DNA of 22,295 bases, taken from contig JAOUPA010000012.1 in NCBI GenBank assembly GCA_029880105.1, forward strand, positions 1-22,295, in the 5' to 3' direction. Shown here piece after piece: positions 1-10,130 of the stretch. Within the stretch, counting starts at the first letter, position 1. Each line of letters starts with the position of its first letter. Below the pieces are notes generated by a model. The model was given only the letters and a program-made list of their open reading frames with translations, was not told the origin of the DNA and ran no database searches. The DNA is from Gammaproteobacteria bacterium (GTDB taxonomy: Bacteria; Pseudomonadota; Gammaproteobacteria; SZUA-229). The position numbers and the translations under genes were made by a program.

Positions 1-774
1 GCGATAGCCCACTGCCCTCATCGAAGGCGTATCCAGCGATAAATCACCCCTTTCATAGAGTGAACGTACTTCATCGATCAGACCTTCGACCAGCATGGCG
101 TCAAATCGTTCCTCAATACGCTTGCGCAGTTCAACGCGATCAGGCGGCATCAGGGCAATTTTAATTGCCCTGTAGGGTAATACGTGCTTCTCCTGCTCCG
201 CCCAGTGTGCACTCAGTGATTTCCCTGATATTTCATAGACTTCCAGTGCCCTTAGAATTCTTTGCGGGTCATTGGGGTGTAGCCGATGCGCCGCTTCAGG
301 GTCAATCTCGGCCAGACGCGCATGCATCGCCTGCATGCCCTTCGCTTCGGCCTCATCGTGCAGCCGCTGGCGGACGTCAGGATCAGAATCCGGCATATCA
401 GCCATACCCTTTTGCAGCGTATTGAAATACAGCATGGTACCACCAGCAAGACAGGGAACACGCCCTGCCTCAGTACTACTGGCCATTTCACGCAGCGCGT
501 CTTCACAGAACCTACCTGCGGAATAGGCCTCTGCGGGGTCTAGAATATCGACCAGTTTGTGCGGGGCACGCAATAATGTGGCGGCATCGGGCTTTGCGCT
601 ACCGATATCCATATCCCGGTACACCATGGCCGAATCAACGCTGATGATATCCATACCCAGTTGTTCAGTGCAGGCAATAGCCAGATCGGTTTTACCTGCC
701 GCCGTGGGGCCCATCAGAAAGACGGCAAAGGGTGCATCGTCGCGATCGCCCGCCTGGACAATAAATTTATCCAT
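1..774 (-). CDS. miaA: tRNA dimethylallyltransferase MiaA (3' end cut off by the window)
   Basis: MiaA transfers a dimethylallyl group from DMAPP to N6 of A37 in tRNAs that read codons starting with U, the first step towards ms2i6A. The 258 codons present begin with MDKFIV and contain the P-loop GPTAAGKT (residues 22–29), the substrate motif VDSAMVYRDMDIGSAKP, the GGTMLYF segment, HPNDPQRILRALEV, and near the edge MRAVGYR. These are hallmark MiaA segments in the right order. E. coli MiaA has about 316 residues, so some 55–60 C-terminal residues lie outside the window. The start ATG (774) is preceded by a GAGGTG-like ribosome site and lies 21 bp after the mutL stop, so the two genes are probably co-transcribed. 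The reading frame is open to base 1. Confidence 0.95.
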   Translation of the reverse strand, partial: MDKFIVQAGDRDDAPFAVFLMGPTAAGKTDLAIACTEQLGMDIISVDSAMVYRDMDIGSAKPDAATLLRAPHKLVDILDPAEAYSAGRFCEDALREMASSTEAGRVPCLAGGTMLYFNTLQKGMADMPDSDPDVRQRLHDEAEAKGMQAMHARLAEIDPEAAHRLHPNDPQRILRALEVYEISGKSLSAHWAEQEKHVLPYRAIKIALMPPDRVELRKRIEERFDAMLVEGLIDEVRSLYERGDLSLDTPSMRAVGYR

Positions 775-795
775 TTGAACAGCACCTCGTCACTC

Positions 796-2607
796 TCACT
801 GGCCCCTCATAAATAACCTGTCCAGCTCATTCATACTGAGCTGTATCCAGGTGGGACGCCCATGATTGCACTGACCACTGCGCTCGGTATTTTCCATATC
901 GCGCAACAGTGTATTCATTTCCGGGATGGTGAGTTTACGATTGGCCCGAATCGAACCATGACAGGCCATGGTGCCCAGTACCTCGTTCATCGCTTCTCTG
1001 ATGCGTGTACTGCTACCGTGTCGAATCAGGTCAGAGAGCACATCGCGCACCAGCTGTTCTGCATTGGCATTAGCCAGCATTACCGGTATCTGCCTGATGC
1101 GCAGCGCCTCGGGCGCGGTTCGATCCAGCTCAAAACCCAGGTCTGAAAAAATTTCAGTGTACTCTTCGGCACAACCGGCCTCTTTTTCACTCACTGCTAC
1201 CGACACGGGCACCAACAGGGGTTGCGCCGAGATGCCGTTGTTTTCACGTGCCTGTTTTAACCGTTCGTAAGTAATACGTTCATGGGCGGCGTGCATATCG
1301 ACCAGCACCATGCCCTCTTTATTCTCAGCCAGTATATAGACACCATGCAGTTGCGCACGTGCATAACCCAGTGGTGGAAATTCAATGTATTCCTCACTGC
1401 TCGGAGCCTCCTCTGAAATCAGTGACTGGTAGGCACGCGACTGCTCGGCAACCGCGAGTGATAACGAACCCTGGGAACGGATAATGTTTTGTTGATAACC
1501 ACCATAGGAATTCCCTGCCTGTCCCGATGGCGATAAAACTGCAGCCGGTGCGTTGAAGTCACGGCTACTAAAGTGACTCATATTATGCGTGCCCTCTTCA
1601 GCTGGGCGCATATCCGCCAGTGATTTATGTATCGCACGGAACAGGAAATCATGTACCGCACGGCTTTGCCGGAATCGCACTTCATGCTTACCGGGGTGCG
1701 CGTTGACATCTACCGCCGAGGGCTCGATTTCAAAGAACAGCACATAGGCCGGATGACGACCATGAAACATCACATCCTGATAAGCCTGACGGATCGCGTG
1801 GCTGACTACCTTGTCCCGCACGATACGGCCATTGACATAAAAATACTGCATATCGACCTGACTGCGCGAGAATGTCGGCAGCCCTATCCAGCCCCACAGG
1901 CGCAGGCCATCAATGGAAAAATCCATATGCATGGCCTGTTCAATAAAGGCAGAACCAAATACCTCGGCGATACGCTTTTCCTGTTGCGGACGATCTGTGG
2001 CGGCGCGTAACTGCCTGACTGGCCGTTGATTATGACGCAGCGTAATATCGACATCGAAACGACTGAGGGCAATTTTTTTAATCATCTCATCGAGATGGCT
2101 AAACTCGGTTTTCTCCGTCCTTAAAAATTTACGGCGTGCCGGGATATTAAAGAACAAGTCTTTTACTTCGATATGTGTGCCTTCATTCAGTGCCACCGGA
2201 CTGATATCAAAATTATTGCTATGGCTGGATCGGATTTCCCAGGCCTCCTCGGCATCCTGCCACTTTGATTTCAGACTTAGATGGCTGACGGAGGCAATAC
2301 TGGGCAGCGCCTCACCACGAAAACCAAGACTAACAACATTTTCCAGGTCATCGATAGTCCTGATCTTGCTGGTCGCATGAGGCGATAGTGATAGCACCAG
2401 GTCATCCTTGTGAATACCGTGTCCGTTATCTCGAATACGAATGGACTTGATTCCGCCCTGTTCGACATCAATTTCGATCTTCGTTGCTTGTGCATCCAGG
2501 CTGTTTTCGAGCAACTCTTTCACCACTGAGGCGGGGCGTTCGACCACTTCACCAGCGGCAATCTGGTTCACCAGTTGGGTGGGCATGGCCTGAATTCTGC
2601 GATTCAT
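796..2607 (-). CDS. mutL: DNA mismatch repair protein MutL (endonuclease-type)
   Basis: MutL links MutS mismatch recognition to strand removal. The 603-aa product has the N-terminal GHKL ATPase: QIAAGEVVERPASVVKELLE (15–34, catalytic Glu31), DNGHGI (60–65), ATSK (78–81) and GFRGEAL (95–101). A variable linker (about 330–410) leads to the C-terminal dimerisation domain. That domain carries DMHAAHERITYE (437–448), a version of the DQHA(X)2E(X)4E metal-binding motif, together with ACH (548–550) and CNHGRP (580–585). Such residues occur in MutL proteins that nick DNA themselves, as in Pseudomonas, and are absent from E. coli MutL. The start at 2607 is supported because RIQAMPTQLVNQ aligns with the N-terminus of E. 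coli MutL. The 97-bp upstream gap shows no good ribosome site. Confidence 0.96.
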   Translation of the reverse strand: MNRRIQAMPTQLVNQIAAGEVVERPASVVKELLENSLDAQATKIEIDVEQGGIKSIRIRDNGHGIHKDDLVLSLSPHATSKIRTIDDLENVVSLGFRGEALPSIASVSHLSLKSKWQDAEEAWEIRSSHSNNFDISPVALNEGTHIEVKDLFFNIPARRKFLRTEKTEFSHLDEMIKKIALSRFDVDITLRHNQRPVRQLRAATDRPQQEKRIAEVFGSAFIEQAMHMDFSIDGLRLWGWIGLPTFSRSQVDMQYFYVNGRIVRDKVVSHAIRQAYQDVMFHGRHPAYVLFFEIEPSAVDVNAHPGKHEVRFRQSRAVHDFLFRAIHKSLADMRPAEEGTHNMSHFSSRDFNAPAAVLSPSGQAGNSYGGYQQNIIRSQGSLSLAVAEQSRAYQSLISEEAPSSEEYIEFPPLGYARAQLHGVYILAENKEGMVLVDMHAAHERITYERLKQARENNGISAQPLLVPVSVAVSEKEAGCAEEYTEIFSDLGFELDRTAPEALRIRQIPVMLANANAEQLVRDVLSDLIRHGSSTRIREAMNEVLGTMACHGSIRANRKLTIPEMNTLLRDMENTERSGQCNHGRPTWIQLSMNELDRLFMRGQ

Positions 2608-2615
2608 TTATAAGA

Positions 2616-2630
2616 CACTATATAAGGTGT
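2616..2630. repeat. 15-bp direct repeat, copy 1 (mutL leader)
   Basis: The 15-mer CACTATATAAGGTGT lies directly upstream of the mutL start. An identical copy lies 298 bp away inside the 3' part of the giant surface-protein gene. The rest of the mutL leader (2608–2704) holds nothing else that I can name. No convincing promoter or terminator is visible there. Confidence 0.6.
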
Positions 2631-2704
2631 AGAAACAGACTATCTTAAAGCTCAACCTGTAGCATTACCAGTGAGCGGGATAACTACCCTTAATTTGACG
2701 CTGG

Positions 2705-5700
2705 TTAATCCAGCCAGTTCATAATTTCTGCGCCAGTATTCTGATCAAACTTCATACGGAACTGCAGATAAGGACCCTGAGCGGTATAGCCGGCCGCGGA
2801 GAAGTCCCGATCCTCGAAGCCATCGAAGTTATAGCCCAGGCTCAGCCAGATATTCCTGGCTAGCTGGAAGCCCACTGAGACACCTCTCGAATACAGGTAG
2901 TTATTCGAGTTCGCACTATATAAGGTGTGTGCATGTAAGCCGAAATCGATTAACCGGGTAAAGTCGTGACGGTATTCGGTGCCCAGCAGATGGGTCATAC
3001 CGTTGTATTCATCACCATCAAAACTATCAATAACATATTTCACACCATAGTTGAGCGCCAACTGATTGCTGTGATCAGGTTTATAGTTGCTAACCAGATT
3101 ATTAATCAGCTTGCGCTGGCGTGTCACATCACCCAGTGCAGTTTCTTCTTCGTCCAGTTTATATTCCATACGATCCAGCGTAATCCAGTTTGAGCTGTTT
3201 GGGCGATAACCCAGGGACAGGCGAATATCGGCATCGATAGAAGATGAACCATCAGCACGATCTGTATCGAATAATTGAGTACCTAGTGCATAGGCAACAC
3301 CATCAATGAGTTTGCGTTCCCAGTTGACCAGCGCACCGACCTTGTTTGCTTTTTCTGCATTACGCGTTTCCAGTCGCGTAACCACAGTATAAGTCTCCGC
3401 CTGATAGGTCAGGCCAGTAGAAACCGCCGTGTAATCATCATTACTCGTACCTTGAGCAATCGGTACATTTATATTGAATGGTGTTGCACCCGGCTCGCGA
3501 ATCGTCTTGCTCTTATCGAATGCAACATCACCCGTCCAGTTTTCAGACATCCTGAAACCCTGCGTCAGACCCATGCTGGCAAATGAACGTTCGCCATTTT
3601 CCTGCTGTTCACGTGTCACAGAGGAATTCAGCTTCGCACCCTGCCACGGTGTTGATCGCAGGCCCATGCGCGTCATCTCGGTATCCTGCAAATCACCCAT
3701 AGTCCATTCATTTTCTGCAAACAGTTCGATATCTGCAGTCAGCGTGTAATCAGCGCCCAGGATATAGCGCGAAGGATAATCACTGCTGTTGTCTGCCGAG
3801 GCCAGTGCGGTTTCACTATTGGCACGCAGGCGCAGTTTATTATCGAACAGCTTGGTCGATGCCCCGAGCAACAACAGGTCTGAATCCTGTGCCTGCCCTG
3901 TGCTATTGGTATCGCGTGCCAGACGTGCACCTGCCGACAATGTATAAGCCTCTTCGTTATACAGCACATTGGCCTCGGCGACATTACGATCAGCCTGCGT
4001 ACTCAGCATTTCCTCGCGATAAGCCAGCGCGTCTACCGATGTTTTTTCGGTCAACCGATAGCGACCTTCAGCACCCAGTTTACGTGTACCCGTTTGAGTC
4101 ACTGACTGCTGACCTAAACCAAAATTGGCATCCTGTTGCCTGACATATACACGACCCTGTAGTCCATCATCCTTGTGTTCAATTTCAGCCAGCATAGCAT
4201 TCCCTGATACCTCAGTACCTGCATTATCACCACTGGTACTGGCTGCTTCAAATTTCACTTTGGTCTTATCACTGATCTCAAGTTTTGCATCGATGCCAAC
4301 CAGGTCAGACTCTGCCGCAAATGTCGCATCGTGTACCACCGACGCGCCCACTTCCAGCGCATCATCCATCAGTTTGACGGCAGCACGTGCCCCTGCAGTC
4401 ACACCACCATTGATCGGCGCCTCAACCTCGTAGTCAGCAACAATATAGACAGGGTTGAAGTTTGCGTCACGCGCCATAATTGGCTCACGGAAATAAATCG
4501 TACCTTCCTGGTAATCGATGTTGTAGTCGAGATGACGAACCAGTGTTTTTGATTCAATTATAATTTCACTGCGGAAACGATCTCGCGTTTCAATCACAAT
4601 CTTTTCACTGTTGATAACAAGGTTCTGATTACTGAAACGATACAGGCCAGATGTACCATCACCCGGAATTTCATCTTTGATGAAATTATTTTTGTTCTCA
4701 GCGGCAAACGCAGTGTAGCTGAACGCACCCGCTGTCATTTCAGATTTGAAACCTGTCATACGACGACTGAAGTTAGATAGTTCAGTTACATTCAATCCCG
4801 AATCATAATCGCCATACAAGGCATAGAACTGCTCACGCTCTACTTTCAAATAGAGTTTCTCGGAACTCGATGCATCATAACGCTGGCTGGTACCGTCACC
4901 ATAAATCGTGTAATAGGTATCAGGATCAATTAGCTGGTTAACGCGATTATCCGTCTCATATTCACCCTTTTCAGAATCGTAGGCCGCAGTGAGCAACCAG
5001 CTGCCTTTGACCTTACCTTTGGCAAAAAAGGCAACACGACCATCACTGTAGAACTGATCATCATAGCCCTCTTCACCCAGGCTCTGCATATTGCCACTTA
5101 GCTTGTTATAACCCATGACACCTTCAGCCAGACCTACCAGTATCCATTCACGCAAATCAGGCTGCAGCCAGGTCTCTACCCTGTAATCCTTATTGCCCGC
5201 CATTGGCATACTGATTACCACGTTACCCGACTCGGTGGTTGGTGAAAGCTCGACCAGCGCAACGCCCTCTGCACCGACTTCAATGACTGGAGATTCGCGA
5301 TCAAGTCCTTTAAGACGATTCTCATCCAGCGCGTCCATTTCCTGCTTGCTGATATATGGCGCATTGACTTCAAACCTGACCTGGGCACCCGGCCTTATCA
5401 GATGATCATCCTTATCATACAGGCGCAAGGCAATCACTGGCGAGTGAGTACCATCGGCGACCAGTCGCGAGTATACCTCAACCAGTTCTGCGCGCGCCGG
5501 ATATCCCGCATTAATGATCATGCGAGTTAGGCGCTGCTTCTCAACGCCGTTCTTATCCTTAACGACAAACTCAAATTTATTTTCTCCATCCCTGAGATGA
5601 ATGCCCTGCCAATAGACACGCGCAACGGTTGCAGCGGTATTTTTAATCGTACCAAAGTTGAACAATGGATTAACCGGTTCGCCATTTTGCAGCAACTCAT

Positions 5701-8551
5701 ATTTATCAGCAGGATCATACTTAACAGCAATATTAACTGCAGGAATCGCCGGTACCGCACCTTCTGCTGGCATCAACCATTCTAATCCTGGCTCTGCGGT
5801 CTTGATCCAGTACTCATCAAAATCCTTAATCGTTAACTTGTCGACTTCTGGCACCGGATTATATTTCTTCTCAATATCGTAGACTGGCTGACCGATCAGT
5901 TCAGCACTGGCAACATCACTCCTGGCCAGCGTTATTTCAACACTACCTGGGTCAACAATCTGGCTGGTCGTAATATAAAGTTCAGCACGACGGTTTTTTG
6001 CGCGACCTTCTACTGTATTGTTTGTTGCAGTCGGCTCATTTCGGCCACGCCCTTCAAGTTTCACCGTATCAGCGCTGACACCCAACTCACGCACCATGAA
6101 ATCACTGACAGCACGCGCACGCGCCATTGATAAATCATCATTGGTATCAAACAACCATGTACTACGTTGTGCAATTCGATTACCGTCGGTGTGGCCAATT
6201 ACATGATTCAGCGTTACCTTGGCGCCCTTGAATTTTCCAATAATTAAACGTATTGCCTTCTTGCTTCGTTCGGTCAGCTCAGTGCCCATGGGTTTAAAGT
6301 AAGCGCTGAATACCAGGTCTTTGTTTTCAACTTTATTACGTCTGGCAATCAGCTTGTTCTTCACCTGCTGAGAGCGAACACCCTTTTTCATTTCCGTATC
6401 AACAATAAACATCGCTGACGTGACCAGCTCGCCATCGGCCTTATCTTTCAGGCGACCTCGTAGCTCGAGTTTCTTCATCCAGTCACTACTGAGATCACCC
6501 AGCCTGTAGGTCAGGATGTTCTCCATCACTTCTGGATCCTCGAGGTCATCAGCACCTATATGACTACTACCTGGGATGTAGACCATATTCTCGGGTAGCA
6601 CCACCATCAGACGGTAGTTACTCACAGGCACCTTGCCATTTGAAATATTAACCGAGTACTTCACTTCCTCATTATTCAGCTCGCTTGCCAACGATATATT
6701 GGCAATATCGCTGACTGGATCTTTCGGTTTGAGATAGAAATTAGCACGCCACATGGTGCCGCCCTTTACATCAACGAACTGTGAGTAGGATGTACCAGCA
6801 AAACGTGTATTTTCTTCACAAGCGACGACTTCCATATTATCGGGCACAGTTTCCACATCCAACTGCACCACGTGTACACCAGGCGTAACACCCTCGAAGT
6901 GATACAGGCCTTCTTCATCTGTTACCACATAACTACCGTCTTCCATATAGATTCTGGCATTTGGGAAACCGGGTAGATTTCTATCATCGTCACTACACTC
7001 CGCATTAAACACTTTACCGACGATAAAGCTGTGGCTCTTGATCAGGTCTTCGTATATCTGTACCGATGCCATTGCTGTGTTTGACGCAACACTCAGATCA
7101 TCAACGGCAATAGCGGTATTAATCGCATCGCCATTTTTGGTCCCGGCACCCACTTCGGCGATGTATTTCACTTCAAGCGTATTACCTGGCAACAGCGTAC
7201 CCACGCTAAATTGCAGCTCACGACCATTCAATGCAATCATGGGTTCTGCTGTAACTGCTCCTTTGATCCGCACTGATCCAGCCTGATAGCGGAAGCCTTT
7301 GGGCAATACATCTGTAACCACTATGTTATTTGAAATAGTCAGGGTATCGATATTTTCCAGCGTCAATGTGTACTGTACGAAATCACCAATAGAGGCTTGC
7401 GCCTTTGAAGCTATTTTATTCAGTACCAGATGCGATATCACTGCATCTACAGGAATATCTATATTCAGCGGTAACCCTGGCAGCAAGGTGAATACCTGCC
7501 CAAAAGAGGCATTGGCATCCAGCGCATAAGGGGCACCTGGTAGTGCTTGTAAATTAGCAATAGTTTCCAGTGATGGTGCTCGCAGTGATGCAGGCACACT
7601 GAGTACAATCTGATAATCACCCGGCGCCAGCATTGGGAAGCGGTAACTACCTGCGGGGAAGTTATATACTGTACCCGAACCATCAGTCACGGTACTACCG
7701 GTTACCACTGTGTTGGGATAAGAACTGATGCCGTCATCACCGTAGACGATGGCGGGATTACCAACTCCATCCAGTAGTGTCACCGTAATATCATCGATCA
7801 CATCACCCGTTGCACTATTGAACACGTGACCATAAGGGTCAACCAGGGTCGAAGCCGCGCTCGAATCCGTACCATCGTATTGATCTACATAATTAACCGT
7901 AACCTGTGCGTCAGCACCAATCGACAATGCGCCATCATATTGACTGACCGCATTTGTTGTTGATTGCACGAAGCCGATAAATTGACCGGTATCAACACCT
8001 GTTTCAGTCAGTATCAATTCTTCCTGATCACCCGTTGAAGATGTCACTGTTACAATGATAGTTTCCTGAATACCCGGATTTAAATTTTGATCGCGATCTT
8101 CAAGCAGAATAAAAATCGGCTCACCCGCATGGTAAGCATCCACTGGATTCATTGAGATTGGTGCATTCGGATCGAGCGTTGTAGCACCTAAACCCGGTAG
8201 TGGAATAACTGGATTCGGTGATATCACAAAACCCGAACCCGGAGGTCCACTGGTCGCATATTGTGTGGGCACCGGCTGGTTAAGCACACCAGCACCCGTT
8301 GGATCGTACTGATAGAAGGTTACCGTTGAAGGTGTACTGATAATCGTACTGGTAATACTGACCGTATTACTATTAATCGACAAAACAGGACCACCAACAT
8401 CAAATGTCGCTATGGCTGTATTATTGATACCCGTACCCGGCGGCGTTATTGCCTGCGCAGCCACCGGTATCAGCATGGTTGAGAACAACAACGCCTTCCA
8501 GTGACCACGAGTTTTCGTAGCCACTGGAAGACGGGCTGTATCGTTTTGCAT
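2705..8551 (-). CDS. Giant outer-membrane surface protein: DUF11, Cna-B/SdrD-like, OmpA-like and beta-barrel domains
   Basis: Exported protein of about 1,948 aa. The open frame runs up to 8731, but I choose the Met at 8551 because it opens a normal signal peptide ending LIPVAAQA; Met at 8605 is the alternative. No start has a good ribosome site. In numbering from 8731: beta-rich N-terminal region 95–430; DUF11 repeat about 435–555; Cna-B/SdrD-like domain about 568–625; DUF11-like region about 675–800; OmpA C-terminal domain about 806–920 with GHTD (Asp849), LSMARA (Arg871) and GRAKNRRAEL, the residues known to hold meso-DAP of peptidoglycan. From about 1190 onward, alternating strands look like a large beta-barrel. 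Its last strand YLQFRMKF is followed by a 13-residue tail, so the aromatic end is not terminal. It is the last gene of the minus-strand group. I infer an outer-membrane anchor or exporter for surface material; the exact function is unknown. Confidence 0.82.
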   Translation of the reverse strand: MQNDTARLPVATKTRGHWKALLFSTMLIPVAAQAITPPGTGINNTAIATFDVGGPVLSINSNTVSITSTIISTPSTVTFYQYDPTGAGVLNQPVPTQYATSGPPGSGFVISPNPVIPLPGLGATTLDPNAPISMNPVDAYHAGEPIFILLEDRDQNLNPGIQETIIVTVTSSTGDQEELILTETGVDTGQFIGFVQSTTNAVSQYDGALSIGADAQVTVNYVDQYDGTDSSAASTLVDPYGHVFNSATGDVIDDITVTLLDGVGNPAIVYGDDGISSYPNTVVTGSTVTDGSGTVYNFPAGSYRFPMLAPGDYQIVLSVPASLRAPSLETIANLQALPGAPYALDANASFGQVFTLLPGLPLNIDIPVDAVISHLVLNKIASKAQASIGDFVQYTLTLENIDTLTISNNIVVTDVLPKGFRYQAGSVRIKGAVTAEPMIALNGRELQFSVGTLLPGNTLEVKYIAEVGAGTKNGDAINTAIAVDDLSVASNTAMASVQIYEDLIKSHSFIVGKVFNAECSDDDRNLPGFPNARIYMEDGSYVVTDEEGLYHFEGVTPGVHVVQLDVETVPDNMEVVACEENTRFAGTSYSQFVDVKGGTMWRANFYLKPKDPVSDIANISLASELNNEEVKYSVNISNGKVPVSNYRLMVVLPENMVYIPGSSHIGADDLEDPEVMENILTYRLGDLSSDWMKKLELRGRLKDKADGELVTSAMFIVDTEMKKGVRSQQVKNKLIARRNKVENKDLVFSAYFKPMGTELTERSKKAIRLIIGKFKGAKVTLNHVIGHTDGNRIAQRSTWLFDTNDDLSMARARAVSDFMVRELGVSADTVKLEGRGRNEPTATNNTVEGRAKNRRAELYITTSQIVDPGSVEITLARSDVASAELIGQPVYDIEKKYNPVPEVDKLTIKDFDEYWIKTAEPGLEWLMPAEGAVPAIPAVNIAVKYDPADKYELLQNGEPVNPLFNFGTIKNTAATVARVYWQGIHLRDGENKFEFVVKDKNGVEKQRLTRMIINAGYPARAELVEVYSRLVADGTHSPVIALRLYDKDDHLIRPGAQVRFEVNAPYISKQEMDALDENRLKGLDRESPVIEVGAEGVALVELSPTTESGNVVISMPMAGNKDYRVETWLQPDLREWILVGLAEGVMGYNKLSGNMQSLGEEGYDDQFYSDGRVAFFAKGKVKGSWLLTAAYDSEKGEYETDNRVNQLIDPDTYYTIYGDGTSQRYDASSSEKLYLKVEREQFYALYGDYDSGLNVTELSNFSRRMTGFKSEMTAGAFSYTAFAAENKNNFIKDEIPGDGTSGLYRFSNQNLVINSEKIVIETRDRFRSEIIIESKTLVRHLDYNIDYQEGTIYFREPIMARDANFNPVYIVADYEVEAPINGGVTAGARAAVKLMDDALEVGASVVHDATFAAESDLVGIDAKLEISDKTKVKFEAASTSGDNAGTEVSGNAMLAEIEHKDDGLQGRVYVRQQDANFGLGQQSVTQTGTRKLGAEGRYRLTEKTSVDALAYREEMLSTQADRNVAEANVLYNEEAYTLSAGARLARDTNSTGQAQDSDLLLLGASTKLFDNKLRLRANSETALASADNSSDYPSRYILGADYTLTADIELFAENEWTMGDLQDTEMTRMGLRSTPWQGAKLNSSVTREQQENGERSFASMGLTQGFRMSENWTGDVAFDKSKTIREPGATPFNINVPIAQGTSNDDYTAVSTGLTYQAETYTVVTRLETRNAEKANKVGALVNWERKLIDGVAYALGTQLFDTDRADGSSSIDADIRLSLGYRPNSSNWITLDRMEYKLDEEETALGDVTRQRKLINNLVSNYKPDHSNQLALNYGVKYVIDSFDGDEYNGMTHLLGTEYRHDFTRLIDFGLHAHTLYSANSNNYLYSRGVSVGFQLARNIWLSLGYNFDGFEDRDFSAAGYTAQGPYLQFRMKFDQNTGAEIMNWLD
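2914..2928. repeat. 15-bp direct repeat, copy 2 (inside giant gene)
   Basis: Exact second copy of CACTATATAAGGTGT. Here it codes on the minus strand for part of the segment HTLYSA in the predicted C-terminal barrel of the giant surface protein. Confidence 0.6.
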
Positions 8552-8705
8552 ATTACTAACGACACAACCAGTCTCATTTTTATTTTGAGTTACACCCTGT
8601 TCCATCCATGCACAGGCGTGCGTACCTGCCTCGGTCTTACGACCAAAGCAAGTGCGTAGCGTCCTGTACATTAGATGCAACAAAGTTCTAACCCGGCTTC
8701 CGTGC

Positions 8706-9995
8706 TTACTGAATGATTGTATTAAACACAATCGTTACAGTTTCTCCGGGCTTGAGCTCACCGGCTGTATAGGCGCCTTCAACTGGCATCAGCACAGTGA
8801 AATCAATACTGATAGCACCACCAGCCGCCAGGCCGGCATCACAGCCATCAGCATCTGCACCAGCAGTACAGGAAACAGGATCTGCCCTTGTACTACCGCC
8901 GCCGTGTGCTACATCAAACGAGGCACCAGCAGCATTCGTTGGATTACCCGGCCCAGCATTAGTAACAAAGTCAGGATCCAGCGCCAGAGAGGCTGACAGT
9001 GTATCACCCAGTGTGGTCAGATCACCTGAGGCAGTACCTGTATTGGTAATCACAATGGTATACGTCGTATAAGCACCCGTAATTGCTTTCGGGGTGACAT
9101 TACCATTGACTGGATCCCACAGGATTGCTGCCGTCTTCTGCAAACTCAATGCCGCAGCCTGCACAGTGTAGGAATCACTATCTGCATGCTGACCATTGCT
9201 GGCCGCACCAGCGGCAGCTGTTGAGTTAAGGTCACCAGCTGCATCACCGAATACCGTCTGCATAGTGGCAGGGTCATCAGCAATCGTCGATGCTGTACCA
9301 GCGACAACCGAAGTAGCACCGTTGCTGTATGTACCTGCAGGGCTGATATGACCATTATCATCATTGGTAATGGCAGCACCCTGAACAGCAGCAGCACCAC
9401 CAACTGCTACCTGTGCCACCAGTGTCATAACTGCCAGACTGCCATCGGCAACCGCAGGGATATCCGCAACGATATAAACGGTTGCGCTTAAACCAGCGCC
9501 CAGTTCATCAATGAAGATATTGGTATCATCAGCCGCTACATAACCGGCATTAACAGTTTCAACAAATACCTTCACGTTGGTTGGTGCAAAGTTATCAACA
9601 ACACCACCGAATGGATCAGCTGTGCCGTTGGCCCGCTCAAGTGCCGTCAGCAAAAAGTCCTGCGGTGCATTACCATTGTTAGTCACGGTAAAGGTTTGCA
9701 CCTGCGCCAGTGCGCCCGCAGTCACAACTTGTGTAGCCAAACTTGTTTCGGCGACAGTGAAGTTAATCAGACGATCTTCTACAAAGCTGGTATCTGCACC
9801 ATTGGTTGCGCCCGTGGTTGAGTTACCCACTGGAGACGACTCAAGTACAAATGCACTAGCCCCGACATTAAAATTCAGGGTCGCCCTGTTCAAGATTGGG
9901 TCACCTGCCGCAGCAAGTGCCGTTGATGCGTTTAAGGCGGATAAACCTCCTATAAACGCAAGGCTTAACAGCCTTTTCAGTTTGAAGTTTTTCAT
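8706..9995 (-). CDS. Secreted DUF11-type surface protein (about 429 aa)
   Basis: Start at 9995 is chosen because GAGGA lies 8 bases before this ATG and a clear signal peptide follows (MKNFKLKRLL…NASTALA, cleavage near residue 28, mature AAGDPILNRATLNF). The frame stays open to 10304, but the extra codons precede the signal peptide and look untranslated. The body is low in charge and rich in Ala, Gly and Thr. It ends in a DUF11-like immunoglobulin-type domain (LSLQKTAAI…) with two cysteines (SCTAGADADGC). It is a close paralogue of the protein at 10892–12112: both share SSPxGN, SFVEDRLINF, QDFLLTA, NGHISPAG and ASNGQH. No sorting signal or penultimate aromatic residue is present, so it does not look like a pilus subunit. 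Probably a secreted surface-layer or matrix component; role inferred only. Confidence 0.82.
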   Translation of the reverse strand: MKNFKLKRLLSLAFIGGLSALNASTALAAAGDPILNRATLNFNVGASAFVLESSPVGNSTTGATNGADTSFVEDRLINFTVAETSLATQVVTAGALAQVQTFTVTNNGNAPQDFLLTALERANGTADPFGGVVDNFAPTNVKVFVETVNAGYVAADDTNIFIDELGAGLSATVYIVADIPAVADGSLAVMTLVAQVAVGGAAAVQGAAITNDDNGHISPAGTYSNGATSVVAGTASTIADDPATMQTVFGDAAGDLNSTAAAGAASNGQHADSDSYTVQAAALSLQKTAAILWDPVNGNVTPKAITGAYTTYTIVITNTGTASGDLTTLGDTLSASLALDPDFVTNAGPGNPTNAAGASFDVAHGGGSTRADPVSCTAGADADGCDAGLAAGGAISIDFTVLMPVEGAYTAGELKPGETVTIVFNTIIQ

Positions 9996-10130
9996 CTTCG
10001 TTTTCCTCATATTGAGATTAATGTTGTTTCTTTCTTCACCGGTTCCAAACCATTTCAAAACCAGTGCTTTTCCGTTTATTACATTTTTCCGGGAAATCAT
10101 TTCCAGCCAATTTCCCTGTATTCGCGGAGG

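Noticed and set aside
8552..8731. 60-codon N-terminal extension of the giant protein
   Set aside because: It precedes the signal peptide and has no good ribosome site. A Met43 start (8605) remains possible.
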